Shown here in pieces: positions 42,625 to 50,259 of a DNA stretch of 64,000 bases. The position numbers and the translations under genes were made by a program. Origin of the DNA: Flavobacteriales bacterium (GTDB taxonomy: Bacteria; Bacteroidota; Bacteroidia; CAIKAF01); assembly GCA_022402535.1 (NCBI GenBank), contig JAKRSD010000020.1, positions 285,341 through 349,340 of the forward strand, in the 5' to 3' direction. Below the pieces are notes generated by a model. It saw only the letters and a program-made list of their open reading frames with translations, made no database searches and was not told the origin of the DNA. Within the stretch, counting starts at the first letter, position 1, and every line of letters starts with the position of its first letter.

Positions 42625-43782
42625 TTACTCAATCCAACTGTTTTTATAATTAGGATCTTCAATCTGCATCGCCTCTTTGGTTACCTGAAGCGGGCGGAAC
42701 GTGTCAATCATCACGGCGAGTTCATTGGTTTCCGTTTTTCCGATGGAACGTTCGGTGGCTCCGGGTTGCGGTCCGTGCACAATACCGGCAGGGTGCAGGG
42801 TAATCATTCCGTGTTCTACATCGTTGCGGCTCATAAAGTCACCATCCACATAATACAGTACTTCGTCGCTGTCGATATTGCTGTGGCTGTATGGGGCAGG
42901 AATGGCCAACGGATGATAATCATATAGACGGGGTACAAAACTGCACACCACAAAGGCTGAGGTTTCGAACGTTTGGTGAATAGGCGGCGGCATGTGTATG
43001 CGACCCGTAATCGGCTCAAAGTTGTGAATACTGAATCCGTATGGATAATTATAGCCATCCCAACCGATTACGTCAAAAGGATGCGAAGCATACGTGATTT
43101 CATGAAGCACATCCTGCTTTTTCACCTTTACCACAAACTCGCCCAGTTCGTTGTGCGTTTCCAGCGTTTCGGGGAGTTTATAATCCCGTTCACAGAAAGG
43201 AGAATGTTCCAACAACTGACCGAAGTAATTGCGATACCGTTTAGGTGTATAAATGGGTGAAAACGATTCGGTGATCAGCAGACGGTTATCTTCCGTATCA
43301 AAATGCATCTGATAAATCATTCCACGGGGAATCAACAGATAATCGCCATATTCAAAGGGAATATTTCCTACCATAGTTTTCAGTGTACCCGATCCGCGGT
43401 GAATAAACAGCAGTTCGTCGGCATCGGCATTTTTGTAAAAATAGTCCGTCATGCTTTTGCGCGGAGCTGCCAGTGCGATGTAACAATCGGAATTCACGAG
43501 CTGATATTTGCGGCTTTCCAGAAAATCGTCTGCCGGTTGGGTGCGAAAACCCAATAAACGGCGTGGCGTGATGTTTCTGTCATCGGCAACATCGGGCTTC
43601 ATACTGATTTTGGGGCCCATCTGCTTGATCATGGTGGGGCGATGGGTATGGTATAACAAGGAGCTCATGCCCGAAAAACCTTCCGTTCCGAACAGCTGTT
43701 CGTAATAAATATTTCCGTCGGGTTTGCGAAACTGAACATGTCTTTTGGAGGGTATCTGTCCCAGTTTGTGATAAATCGGCAT
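42625..43782 (-). CDS. hmgA: Homogentisate 1,2-dioxygenase
   Basis: Opens the homogentisate ring to maleylacetoacetate, the step after HppD. The 385-residue cupin-fold protein has the bacterial HmgA pattern: MPIYHKLGQIPSKRHVQF start, ELLFIHRGSGTL, LLIPRGMIYQMHF, the iron-site region HQTFETSAF, AIPAPYSHSNID and HPAGIVHGPQPGATE. Fumarylacetoacetase is not in the window. A promoter with -7 TATATTTG lies 40 bp upstream. Confidence 0.94.
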   Translation of the reverse strand: MPIYHKLGQIPSKRHVQFRKPDGNIYYEQLFGTEGFSGMSSLLYHTHRPTMIKQMGPKISMKPDVADDRNITPRRLLGFRTQPADDFLESRKYQLVNSDCYIALAAPRKSMTDYFYKNADADELLFIHRGSGTLKTMVGNIPFEYGDYLLIPRGMIYQMHFDTEDNRLLITESFSPIYTPKRYRNYFGQLLEHSPFCERDYKLPETLETHNELGEFVVKVKKQDVLHEITYASHPFDVIGWDGYNYPYGFSIHNFEPITGRIHMPPPIHQTFETSAFVVCSFVPRLYDYHPLAIPAPYSHSNIDSDEVLYYVDGDFMSRNDVEHGMITLHPAGIVHGPQPGATERSIGKTETNELAVMIDTFRPLQVTKEAMQIEDPNYKNSWIE

Positions 43783-43822
43783 ACGTTATTCTTATTGTGT
43801 TTATTAAACCCTTTCGGGCGAA

Positions 43823-43851
43823 CAAATATAGGTTGATGTTTTAAGGGCAAA
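43823..43851 (-). promoter_or_regulatory. hmgA promoter TTTG-N17-TATATTTG
   Basis: On the minus strand TTTG (43848-43851), 17 bases, then TATATTTG (43823-43830), matching the Bacteroidota consensus, 40 bases from the hmgA start codon. Confidence 0.6.
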
Positions 43852-43909
43852 AAATGATGGAAGTCAGTTTTTTTGAGCCCAAATTACATTATGAAAGCCC
43901 CTTTACACT

Positions 43910-44707
43910 TTAATGCTGAAAAGCGTACAGCTTTTCGGTCAATACCCAAAAATCTTCCACACTGAGTTGTTCTGCCCGTTTATCTAAAAATGGTATCTGT
44001 GTGATATCCGCTTCTTTCGGAGTTAATGATTTCACGGCATTCCGGAGTGTTTTTCGCCGTTGGTTAAAGGCGGTTTTCACCACCTGAAACAGAAACTTTT
44101 CCGGAAACGGAAAACGCACTTCTTCTTTGCGCACCATGCGCATCACGCCCGATTTTACTTTCGGGGGCGGCTGAAACACGTCTTCCGAAACGGTAAAAAG
44201 GTATTCGGTTTCATAAAACGTTTGGGCCAATACGCTCAGGATTCCGTAATCTTTTTTTCCATGGGGAGCACAAATGCGTTCGGCCACTTCTTTTTGAAAC
44301 ATGCCGCAAAACACAGGTACGCGGTCTTTCCATTCCAGCACTTTAAATACAATCTGAGTGGAGATATTATACGGAAAATTTCCAGCCACGGCAAAGGACC
44401 CTTCGGCAAGCTCCTCGGGTTTCATGCGCAAAAAATCGGCTTCAATTACCTTGAAGCGTTGATTGCCCATGTATTTATGCTGAAGATAGGGAATACATTC
44501 TTTGTCGAGTTCTACGGCTACCACGTCAATGTGTTGATTTTCGAGCAGAAAATCGGTGAGTACGCCTTTACCCGGGCCAATTTCCACCACGGTTCCTTCC
44601 GGAAATTTTTGGGTAAGCGATTCCACGGTTTTACGCGCAATGCCTAAATCCTTCAGAAAGTGCTGCCCGAGGTGTTTTTTGGGTTTGATGAAACCGTTAT
44701 CTGCCAT
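43910..44707 (-). CDS. rsmA: 16S rRNA (adenine1518-N6/1519-N6)-dimethyltransferase
   Basis: Dimethylates two adjacent adenines in the 3' hairpin of 16S rRNA during 30S maturation. 265 residues from the ATG at 44707 (MADNGFIKPKKHLGQHFL). Seen: KKHLGQHFLKD, VVEIGPGKGVLTDFLL (SAM site), VVAVELDKECIPYL, the catalytic GNFPYNIST and FNQRRKTLRNAV. Arranged divergently from arfB, with 81 bp between the start codons. Confidence 0.95.
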   Translation of the reverse strand: MADNGFIKPKKHLGQHFLKDLGIARKTVESLTQKFPEGTVVEIGPGKGVLTDFLLENQHIDVVAVELDKECIPYLQHKYMGNQRFKVIEADFLRMKPEELAEGSFAVAGNFPYNISTQIVFKVLEWKDRVPVFCGMFQKEVAERICAPHGKKDYGILSVLAQTFYETEYLFTVSEDVFQPPPKVKSGVMRMVRKEEVRFPFPEKFLFQVVKTAFNQRRKTLRNAVKSLTPKEADITQIPFLDKRAEQLSVEDFWVLTEKLYAFQH

Positions 44708-44788
44708 TCGGCGAAGATACAGATTTGCAGGGAGTACAGAGAATAACCCATAAATACGGGTTGCCAAAAAAGATTGTTACTTTGCGTA

Positions 44789-45202
44789 ATGGAACGCCCT
44801 ATTGAAGAACTTTTGCACGAATGTCTCATTAAAACCAGCCGCAGCGGCGGAAAGGGCGGGCAGAATGTGAACAAAGTTTCGAGTAAGGTGGAATTGGTTT
44901 TTGATATCCGTCTTTCTGCTGTTTTTTCAGACTATGAAAAGGAAAAGCTGATTCAAAAATTAGCCGATAAACTAGACTCCGAAGGGCTTTTGCATGTGGT
45001 TTCACAAACCTCAAGAAGTCAGCTTGAAAATAAAAAAATAGCTGTCGAAAAGCTCATCAAACTATTGGAAAACGCGCTAAAAGAAAAGAAGGCGCGCAAA
45101 GCTACCAAACCCGGAAAGGCAGCCGTAGAAAAACGAATCACCGAAAAAAAGAAAACCGGTCAATTGAAAAAACTGCGAAAACAAAAACCCGATACGGACT
45201 AA
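44789..45202 (+). CDS. arfB: Alternative ribosome-rescue peptidyl-tRNA hydrolase
   Basis: Releases stalled ribosomes lacking a stop codon. 137 residues from the ATG at 44789 (MERPIEELLHECL). The catalytic GGQ sits in TSRSGGKGGQNVNKVSSKVEL, and the C-terminal 50 residues are the basic, disordered tail (KKARKATKPGKAAVEKR...) that enters the mRNA channel. A near-consensus -7 element (TTACTTTG) ends 4 bases before the ATG, so the leader is very short or absent. Confidence 0.93.
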   Translation: MERPIEELLHECLIKTSRSGGKGGQNVNKVSSKVELVFDIRLSAVFSDYEKEKLIQKLADKLDSEGLLHVVSQTSRSQLENKKIAVEKLIKLLENALKEKKARKATKPGKAAVEKRITEKKKTGQLKKLRKQKPDTD

Positions 45203-45204
45203 TC

Positions 45205-45801
45205 CTATGGTTTTGTAGCCATCATCCGAATTACGGCAGCTTCGCCTTTATGGCCGTCTCCTTCATTTAAAAACACTTGTATTTCTTGAATTTCGAGCAT
45301 TTGCAAATCTTTAAAATCGTCTGCCAACATTTCTTGAGTATAAAGCCAATCCGGGTTTTTGGGTCCGCCCGATGAAAAATGAAGTTGTCGGGGATTAAAA
45401 GCTTCTAGAATAAGTGTACCTCCCGGTTTTAGCACATCTATACATTTTTGGTGTAACAGTTTTCGCTGTTCTTCGGGCAAATGCACATAAAAAAGTCCAA
45501 CAGCATCCATACTTTCCGGAGCAACCTGAAAGGAATCGACCGTAGAAATGGAATATGCTATTTCAACCCCGTTTTTAGCGGCGAGCAATTCCGCTTTGTT
45601 TTTGGCTTCGGTGCTATAATCAAAAGCGGTGACCGTCCATCCCTGCGTTGCGGCATATACTGCATTACGGCCTTCTCCTTCCGCCGGGAGAAGCAGGGTG
45701 CCCGGTGTTATATTTTTGATTTTATTCAGAAAATAGTCATTTGGTTCAGTACCGTACACATATTCATTTTCGGCATACCGTGCATTCCAAAAATCCTGCA
45801 T
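45205..45801 (-). CDS. Class I SAM-dependent methyltransferase
   Basis: A 198-residue Rossmann-fold methyltransferase: MQDFWNARYAENEYVYGTEP opening, SAM-binding LLPAEGEGRNAVYAATQGW with acidic FDYS, and KPGGTLILEAFNP. The N-terminal 'W...Y' opening resembles TehB/thiopurine-type methyltransferases. Its ATG overlaps the SQR stop (TAATG), so it is coupled to the sulfide:quinone reductase gene; a role in thiol methylation is conceivable but only inferred from that position. Confidence 0.8.
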   Translation of the reverse strand: MQDFWNARYAENEYVYGTEPNDYFLNKIKNITPGTLLLPAEGEGRNAVYAATQGWTVTAFDYSTEAKNKAELLAAKNGVEIAYSISTVDSFQVAPESMDAVGLFYVHLPEEQRKLLHQKCIDVLKPGGTLILEAFNPRQLHFSSGGPKNPDWLYTQEMLADDFKDLQMLEIQEIQVFLNEGDGHKGEAAVIRMMATKP

Positions 45802-47066
45802 TACATTTTTCCTTTCATCATTTTATTCCAATATAACCAAGGTAGCATATACTTTTTCAAAATCCACATCGCCCATAATTCTTTGGTGGTGTCAAAAAGT
45901 TTGCTGAGCAGCGGATCTGAGTCACGTACGTTGTTATATTTAAATTCGGCCAGTACCATTTTTCCATAGCCGGTCACCAGCGGACAAGAAGAATAACCTT
46001 CGTATTGGGCTGTACCGAGTTTTTCGTTTTGTAAATAATGGAGAATACCATCTACCACCACCGGAGCCTGTTTGCGGATAGCGGCGCCTGTTTTGGCCGT
46101 GGGAAGTGCCACTACGTCGCCAATTCCAAAAATATTGGGATAAACGACAGACTGTAACGTGTTTATATTCACATTCATCCAGCCTTTGTTGGGCCCTTCC
46201 TGATGAGCCAACACCGAATTCCTGATAAATTCAGGCGCTGCCTGCGGAGGTGCTAAATGCAGCATATCATAAGGCATTTTGATTTCGGCTTCGCCTACAA
46301 TCTGTTCATGAATGCCTTCTTCTTCGGTAACCACGCAGCCATTTTCGCCGGGTTTGGTATATCGGAAATACACCGCATTGTTTTCGGCGTCAATCCGCAC
46401 GGGATTGTAAAAGGTTTTGAGCACAATCCCTTTGCGGTGAATAATGTTCATCAATGTATCGGCAAACACTTTTACGCCGAAAATCACTGATCCGGGCGTG
46501 GCATAAATCACTTTGGTTTTGTCGCGAACGCCCGTTTTGCGGAAAGCTTCTTCGGCCAAATACATAATTTTTTGTGGAGCTCCACCACATTTTATAGGGC
46601 TGGATGGTTGGGTAAACAGTGCGTTTCCGCCTTTAAAGTTTTGTAATACTTTCCAGGTTTTTTCCGGGTCTATATAGTTAGAACATACATTATCTTTTTG
46701 CATGGCTTCGCGCAAACCGGGCAATGCATCAAAATCGAATACAAGGCCCGTCGAAACCACCAACACCTTATATTGCAACGATTCGCCATTGTCTAATTTC
46801 AATTCGTTTTTCTCGGGAATTATATTTTCAACCCGTTGTTTAATCCATTCAGCACCTTTAGGAATCAGAGAAGATGTGGGCCTACGGGTGGCCTCCATGT
46901 TAAATGTTCCGGCGCCAACCAAAGTCCAAGCGGCCTGATACCAGTGGTTTTCGGAGGGGTCAATAATCACCGTTTTTAATTCCGGATTTTTTCTCAGTAA
47001 CTGTGCAGCGGTGATGATCCCGCCGGTTCCTGCGCCAATTATGGCCACATCAAATGTTTTGTTCAT
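45801..47066 (-). CDS. sqr: Sulfide:quinone oxidoreductase, SQOR-like (type II)
   Basis: Membrane-associated flavoprotein that oxidises H2S to a persulfide and reduces quinone. 421 residues with N-terminal FAD motif VAIIGAGTGGIITAAQLL. The redox cysteines are visible as C160 in PIKCGGAPQKIMYLAEE and C361 in YSSCPLVTGYGKMVLAEF, both near-identical to the mitochondrial SQOR type. The C-terminus is amphipathic (WAMWILKKYMLPWLYWNK), fitting membrane attachment. Coupled to a methyltransferase gene downstream; an inverted repeat lies 46 bp upstream. Confidence 0.9.
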   Translation of the reverse strand: MNKTFDVAIIGAGTGGIITAAQLLRKNPELKTVIIDPSENHWYQAAWTLVGAGTFNMEATRRPTSSLIPKGAEWIKQRVENIIPEKNELKLDNGESLQYKVLVVSTGLVFDFDALPGLREAMQKDNVCSNYIDPEKTWKVLQNFKGGNALFTQPSSPIKCGGAPQKIMYLAEEAFRKTGVRDKTKVIYATPGSVIFGVKVFADTLMNIIHRKGIVLKTFYNPVRIDAENNAVYFRYTKPGENGCVVTEEEGIHEQIVGEAEIKMPYDMLHLAPPQAAPEFIRNSVLAHQEGPNKGWMNVNINTLQSVVYPNIFGIGDVVALPTAKTGAAIRKQAPVVVDGILHYLQNEKLGTAQYEGYSSCPLVTGYGKMVLAEFKYNNVRDSDPLLSKLFDTTKELWAMWILKKYMLPWLYWNKMMKGKM

Positions 47067-47108
47067 GGGATTAATTTTGTGTAAAGTTCATCACTTTAAT
47101 CCCCTTAT

Positions 47109-47128
47109 TTGGTAACACAGGTTACAAA
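47109..47128. promoter_or_regulatory. Inverted repeat GTAAC-N4-GTTAC upstream of SQR
   Basis: GTAAC (47112-47116) and GTTAC (47121-47125) flank ACAG, with outer TT/AA matches. The Crp/Fnr-type regulator encoded at 49.6-50.2 kb is a candidate binder. The similar half-site TTTGGTTACACA occurs near 49550, upstream of the MBL-rhodanese gene. Confidence 0.45.
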
Positions 47129-47131
47129 CTG

Positions 47132-47229
47132 CTAATGCTTGACGAACGTTACAGACCAGATTCCGCGCAAATCGCCGGGTTTAAAATTTACGGCTTTGTC
47201 CTGCGGATATTTTTCGTTTAATACAGCTT
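47132..47229 (-). pseudogene. Frameshifted C-terminal end of the haem (DUF3365-like) gene
   Basis: After the in-frame stop at 47230 the minus strand continues in the -1 frame as AVLNEKYPQDKA, KPGDLRGIWSVTF and a stop at 47132. These are the ordinary C-terminal words of DUF3365/Tll0287-like proteins. Adding one T in the GATTAAAAG context restores EDLKAVLNEKYPQ. So the family's normal end is present but out of frame, either a real mutation or a sequencing error. Confidence 0.75.
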
Positions 47230-47697
47230 TTAATCCTCGCTGAAAGTGTCCTGATTTCCATGGCACAGCATACAGTTTTCCATCACCACGATGGGTTTAA
47301 AATAGCGGATTTCTCCCTGAGGATGAAGTTCGGCAAAAGGAGCTGCACCCGGGTTATCTTCAAACCATTTCAATAGAGCCTGTTCCCTGGAGTCGGGGGC
47401 GTTTTTAGGATTTCTGAGTTTATGTGAAGTTCGCTTTACGGTTGCGTTAAACTCGGTTTCATACAACCCGGTAAGTTTAAGCGCCTCATGGTTACAAAAC
47501 AAAAGAGCACCTTCGGGACCGGCAGCCAGTATTTGTGATTTTAAGGTTCTGCTCAGTGTGTCGAACGTTAGTCGGGTAATGCTGTCGCCCAAATGCATGT
47601 ATTTTTCCTTATCGGCAAATTCCTTTTTAATTGCATTTTGATTGCAGGAAATGATGATAAATCCCAAAATCAAAAATATTCCAAGGTGCTTTTTCAT
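47230..47697 (-). CDS. Exported c-type haem protein (DUF3365-like), reading frame interrupted
   Basis: A lipoprotein of 155 residues from the ATG at 47697 with lipobox FIIISC and the haem-binding C-x2-C-H motif in ENCMLCHGNQ near the end. Before it are GPEGALLFCNHEAL, KRTSHKLRNPKNAPD and AELHPQGEIRYFKPIV, typical of the Tll0287/DUF3365 sensor-like haem domain. The frame stops shortly after the haem motif, and the expected end continues in another frame (see the entry at 47132). It lies inside the sulfide-oxidation cluster, so it may be an electron acceptor or haem sensor of that system. Confidence 0.78.
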   Translation of the reverse strand: MKKHLGIFLILGFIIISCNQNAIKKEFADKEKYMHLGDSITRLTFDTLSRTLKSQILAAGPEGALLFCNHEALKLTGLYETEFNATVKRTSHKLRNPKNAPDSREQALLKWFEDNPGAAPFAELHPQGEIRYFKPIVVMENCMLCHGNQDTFSED

Positions 47698-47720
47698 GGT
47701 TATTCTTTGTGTGAATATAA

Positions 47721-47754
47721 CAAAAAATCCGGAACAGACATGCCATTCCGGATT
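47721..47754 (-). terminator. Terminator after the rhodanese gene
   Basis: On the minus strand AATCCGGAA (47746-47754) pairs with TTCCGGATT (47726-47734) and runs into TTTTTT. It separates the MBL-rhodanese/rhodanese unit from the haem protein gene. Confidence 0.82.
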
Positions 47755-47773
47755 CACAATTCAACCTACTTTA

Positions 47774-48025
47774 TTATGAATTAACCCTATGGTTTACATC
47801 GAGCCAAGATCCGCCGTTTTCGCATTGAATTCCCTGTGCGGTAAGGTACATGGTGGCTTGTCCGCTTCGGTTTCCGCTTGCACAGCAGAGAATAACCGGT
47901 TCTTCCATGTTTCTAAACTCGTCTACACGCTGGGGTATTTCCTGTAACGGAATGTTTATAGACCCTGCTACATGACCGCCCATAAATTCTTCACGGGTTC
48001 TTACGTCTATGATTGTACCTTTCAT
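47774..48025 (-). CDS. Single-domain rhodanese
   Basis: An 83-residue sulfurtransferase domain: IIDVRTREEFMGGHVAGSINIPLQEI at the start and the active-site loop CCASGNRSGQ with the persulfide-carrying Cys. Slightly short for the fold but complete in motif. No signal peptide, so cytoplasmic. It is 31 bp downstream of the MBL-rhodanese gene and probably relays sulfane sulfur in the same path, as rhodaneses do next to CstB-like enzymes. Confidence 0.86.
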   Translation of the reverse strand: MKGTIIDVRTREEFMGGHVAGSINIPLQEIPQRVDEFRNMEEPVILCCASGNRSGQATMYLTAQGIQCENGGSWLDVNHRVNS

Positions 48026-48056
48026 TTTTACTTAATTTATTATTGGTTTTTATACG

Positions 48057-49478
48057 TTATAACATGGTGGTTGGACATACATAGTCCGATACGTTGAACA
48101 ATCCGGATTCTTTAATTTCTTTGAATCCGCCTTTTACATCGATCAGGTTTTCATACCCGCGGGCACGAAGAATGGATGTGAAAATCATGGAACGGTAACC
48201 TCCGGCACAATGTACATAGTAGGTTTTGTTGCGATCCACTTTGGTCATGCTCTCGTTGATGTAATCCAAGGGTGCATTTTCAGCATCTAAAATGTGTTCG
48301 CTGTAATATTCGCTGGCTTTGCGTACATCCAAAATATTTACGGCTTCGTGTTTCATTTTTTCGGCTAGTTCTGCCGGAGAAACCGAAATGATACTGTCCA
48401 CTTCTTTTCCGGCATTTTTCCAGGCTTCAAATCCGCCTTTTAAATATCCGATGGTGAAATCATACCCTACACGGGCCAAACGGGTGATTACTTCCTCTTC
48501 ACGGCCTTCGTCGGCAATAATCAGAATTTCCTGTTTCACATCCGGAATCAGCGTACCCACCCATACGGCAAAACTTCCGTCCACACCGATATTAATCGAA
48601 TTGGGAACAAAACCTTTCGCAAAGGTCTGGGGAGCGCGGGTATCCAATACCACGGCTGAAGTTTCGTTTGCAGCAGCTTCAAAAGTCTCCGGATCCAGCG
48701 CTTTGGTTCCCCGGGATAATACGGTATCAATACTGTCGTATCCTTTGATGTTCATCAGCACGTTTTGGGGGAAATATCCCGGAGGGGGAGTAAGTCCAGT
48801 AAGCACTTCTTTGATAAACTCTTCACGGGTCATATCGGCACGAAGCGCGTAATTTGTTTTTTTCTGATTACCGAGCGTGTCAGAAGTTTCTTTGCTCATG
48901 TTTTTTCCGCAGGCAGAGCCCGCACCATGCGCCGGGTAAACTATCAAATCATCACTCAGCGGCATGATTTTATTCCGAAGCGAATCATATAGATGTGAGG
49001 CCAGTTTTTCCTGAGTAAGTTCGGCAATCACTTTTTGGGCTAAATCCGGACGACCCACATCACCGATGAACAACGTATCGCCGGTGAATAAGGCTTCTTC
49101 TTTTCCTTCTTCATTGATTAACAGAAAACAGGAGCTTTCCATCGTGTGTCCGGGTGTATGGATTACTTTAATTTTGGCCTTACCCAATTCAAAGATTTGA
49201 CCATCTTCGGCCACCACAGCATCAAACCCCATCTGCATTCCGGTAGGCCCATATACAATGGATGCTCCCGTTTTTTGAGCTAAATCGATATGCCCGGATA
49301 CAAAGTCTGCATGAAAATGGGTTTCGAACACATACTTAATTTTGGCATTTCTTTTTTCTGCCATAGCAATGTATGGTTCTACTTCGCGCAGCGGATCAAT
49401 AATAGCCGCTTCGCCATTACTTTCAATATAATACGCTCCCTGTGCAAGGCAGCCGGTATAAATCTGTTCTACTTTCAT
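48057..49478 (-). CDS. Persulfide dioxygenase-rhodanese fusion (CstB-like)
   Basis: A 473-residue protein with an N-terminal metallo-beta-lactamase domain (residues about 1-240; FETHFHADFVSGH, HTPGHTMESSC, LFTGDTLFIGDVGRPDL) of the persulfide-dioxygenase type, followed by two rhodanese domains. The first (AVVLDTRAPQTFAKGF) lacks a Cys in its loop (IIADEGREEE); the second (NILDVRKASEYYSEHI) has the active Cys in YYVHCAGGYRSM. CstB-type enzymes convert persulfides to sulfite and thiosulfate. First gene of a unit with the small rhodanese; the SQR lies in the same cluster. Confidence 0.88.
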   Translation of the reverse strand: MKVEQIYTGCLAQGAYYIESNGEAAIIDPLREVEPYIAMAEKRNAKIKYVFETHFHADFVSGHIDLAQKTGASIVYGPTGMQMGFDAVVAEDGQIFELGKAKIKVIHTPGHTMESSCFLLINEEGKEEALFTGDTLFIGDVGRPDLAQKVIAELTQEKLASHLYDSLRNKIMPLSDDLIVYPAHGAGSACGKNMSKETSDTLGNQKKTNYALRADMTREEFIKEVLTGLTPPPGYFPQNVLMNIKGYDSIDTVLSRGTKALDPETFEAAANETSAVVLDTRAPQTFAKGFVPNSINIGVDGSFAVWVGTLIPDVKQEILIIADEGREEEVITRLARVGYDFTIGYLKGGFEAWKNAGKEVDSIISVSPAELAEKMKHEAVNILDVRKASEYYSEHILDAENAPLDYINESMTKVDRNKTYYVHCAGGYRSMIFTSILRARGYENLIDVKGGFKEIKESGLFNVSDYVCPTTML

Positions 49479-49513
49479 GTTAAATACTATTTGTTATTGT
49501 TAATTTGGTGAGA

Positions 49514-49521
49514 CAAAATTA
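49514..49521 (-). promoter_or_regulatory. -7 element TAATTTTG of the MBL-rhodanese unit
   Basis: TAATTTTG on the minus strand, 35 bases before the start codon. No TTG at the expected -33 place, which would be consistent with an activator-dependent promoter; the half-site TTTGGTTACACA lies just upstream. Confidence 0.45.
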
Positions 49522-49574
49522 CGGCAGGTTTTAGGGCTGTTCGGTAGCTTTGGTTACACAACTGTTTTGAGACA

Positions 49575-49600
49575 TAAAAAAAGCAGGTTAAACCTGCTTT
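49575..49600 (-). terminator. Terminator of the Crp/Fnr regulator gene
   Basis: AAAGCAGGT (49580-49588) and ACCTGCTTT (49592-49600) form a 9-bp stem; on the minus strand it is followed by seven T. It lies 6 bases after the regulator's stop. Confidence 0.85.
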
Positions 49601-49606
49601 ATCTTT

Positions 49607-50239
49607 TTATCTGAGCCATTCGAGTGTGTTTCTGCCGAGTTTTACTTTTCCGTCTTCTTCCATTTTTTTCAGAAGACGGGATATAACCACCCGGGAAGAA
49701 CCTAAATCGCCGGCAATCTGTTCATGGGTCATGCGGATTTCTTTAGATCCGGTTTCCCGCGCTAGTTTTTTGAGAAAAAACTCCAATCTTTCATCCATAC
49801 TTTTAAAGGCTACGTTTTCCAGAACTTCCAACAATTCTTCAAAACGGTCACGATACGTGGTAAGTACAAAAGAATACCAGGATTTGAACCGGCTCATCAT
49901 TTCAGGCATTTTATCTACCGGAATGGAAAGCACAGTGGTTGTTTCTGATGCCACGGCATGAAGGTAACCCGGTTGATTTTGTCCTCCGCATATCATGCTG
50001 ATGGCACAGCTGTCGCCCGGATCCAGAAAGTATAGGAATATCTCGTTACCGTCTTCATCAGAGCGGTACACTTTTATTTGTCCATTCAGCACCAACATGG
50101 CCGATCGAAGAAACTGGCCATAACGGATGAGCACCTCTCCTTCCTGAAAATCTTTTACAGTGCCCTCTTTAGCCAGATAATCCACCAATTCTTTTTCAAA
50201 AAGTGGAAATTTTTCTTTCAGCAGTTCTTCTTTGGTCAT
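49607..50239 (-). CDS. Crp/Fnr family transcriptional regulator
   Basis: A 210-residue regulator: N-terminal cyclic-nucleotide-binding-type beta barrel (VLIRYGQFLRSAMLVLNGQIKVYRSDEDG; FLDPGDSCAISMI) and C-terminal winged helix (MTHEQIAGDLGSSRVVISRLLKKMEEDGKV). No N-terminal Fnr-type cysteine cluster is visible, so an iron-sulfur sensor of the Fnr kind is unlikely. Placed next to sulfide-oxidation genes, so control of SQR and the MBL-rhodanese unit is a reasonable inference. Follows the ion-channel gene by 20 bp on the same strand. Confidence 0.88.
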   Translation of the reverse strand: MTKEELLKEKFPLFEKELVDYLAKEGTVKDFQEGEVLIRYGQFLRSAMLVLNGQIKVYRSDEDGNEIFLYFLDPGDSCAISMICGGQNQPGYLHAVASETTTVLSIPVDKMPEMMSRFKSWYSFVLTTYRDRFEELLEVLENVAFKSMDERLEFFLKKLARETGSKEIRMTHEQIAGDLGSSRVVISRLLKKMEEDGKVKLGRNTLEWLR

Positions 50240-50259
50240 AGCTGTTTAGTTATTTAATA

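Noticed and set aside
47228-47240. Programmed -1 frameshift in the haem protein gene
   Set aside because: No slippery heptamer or downstream stem-loop was seen; a simple indel explains the data better.
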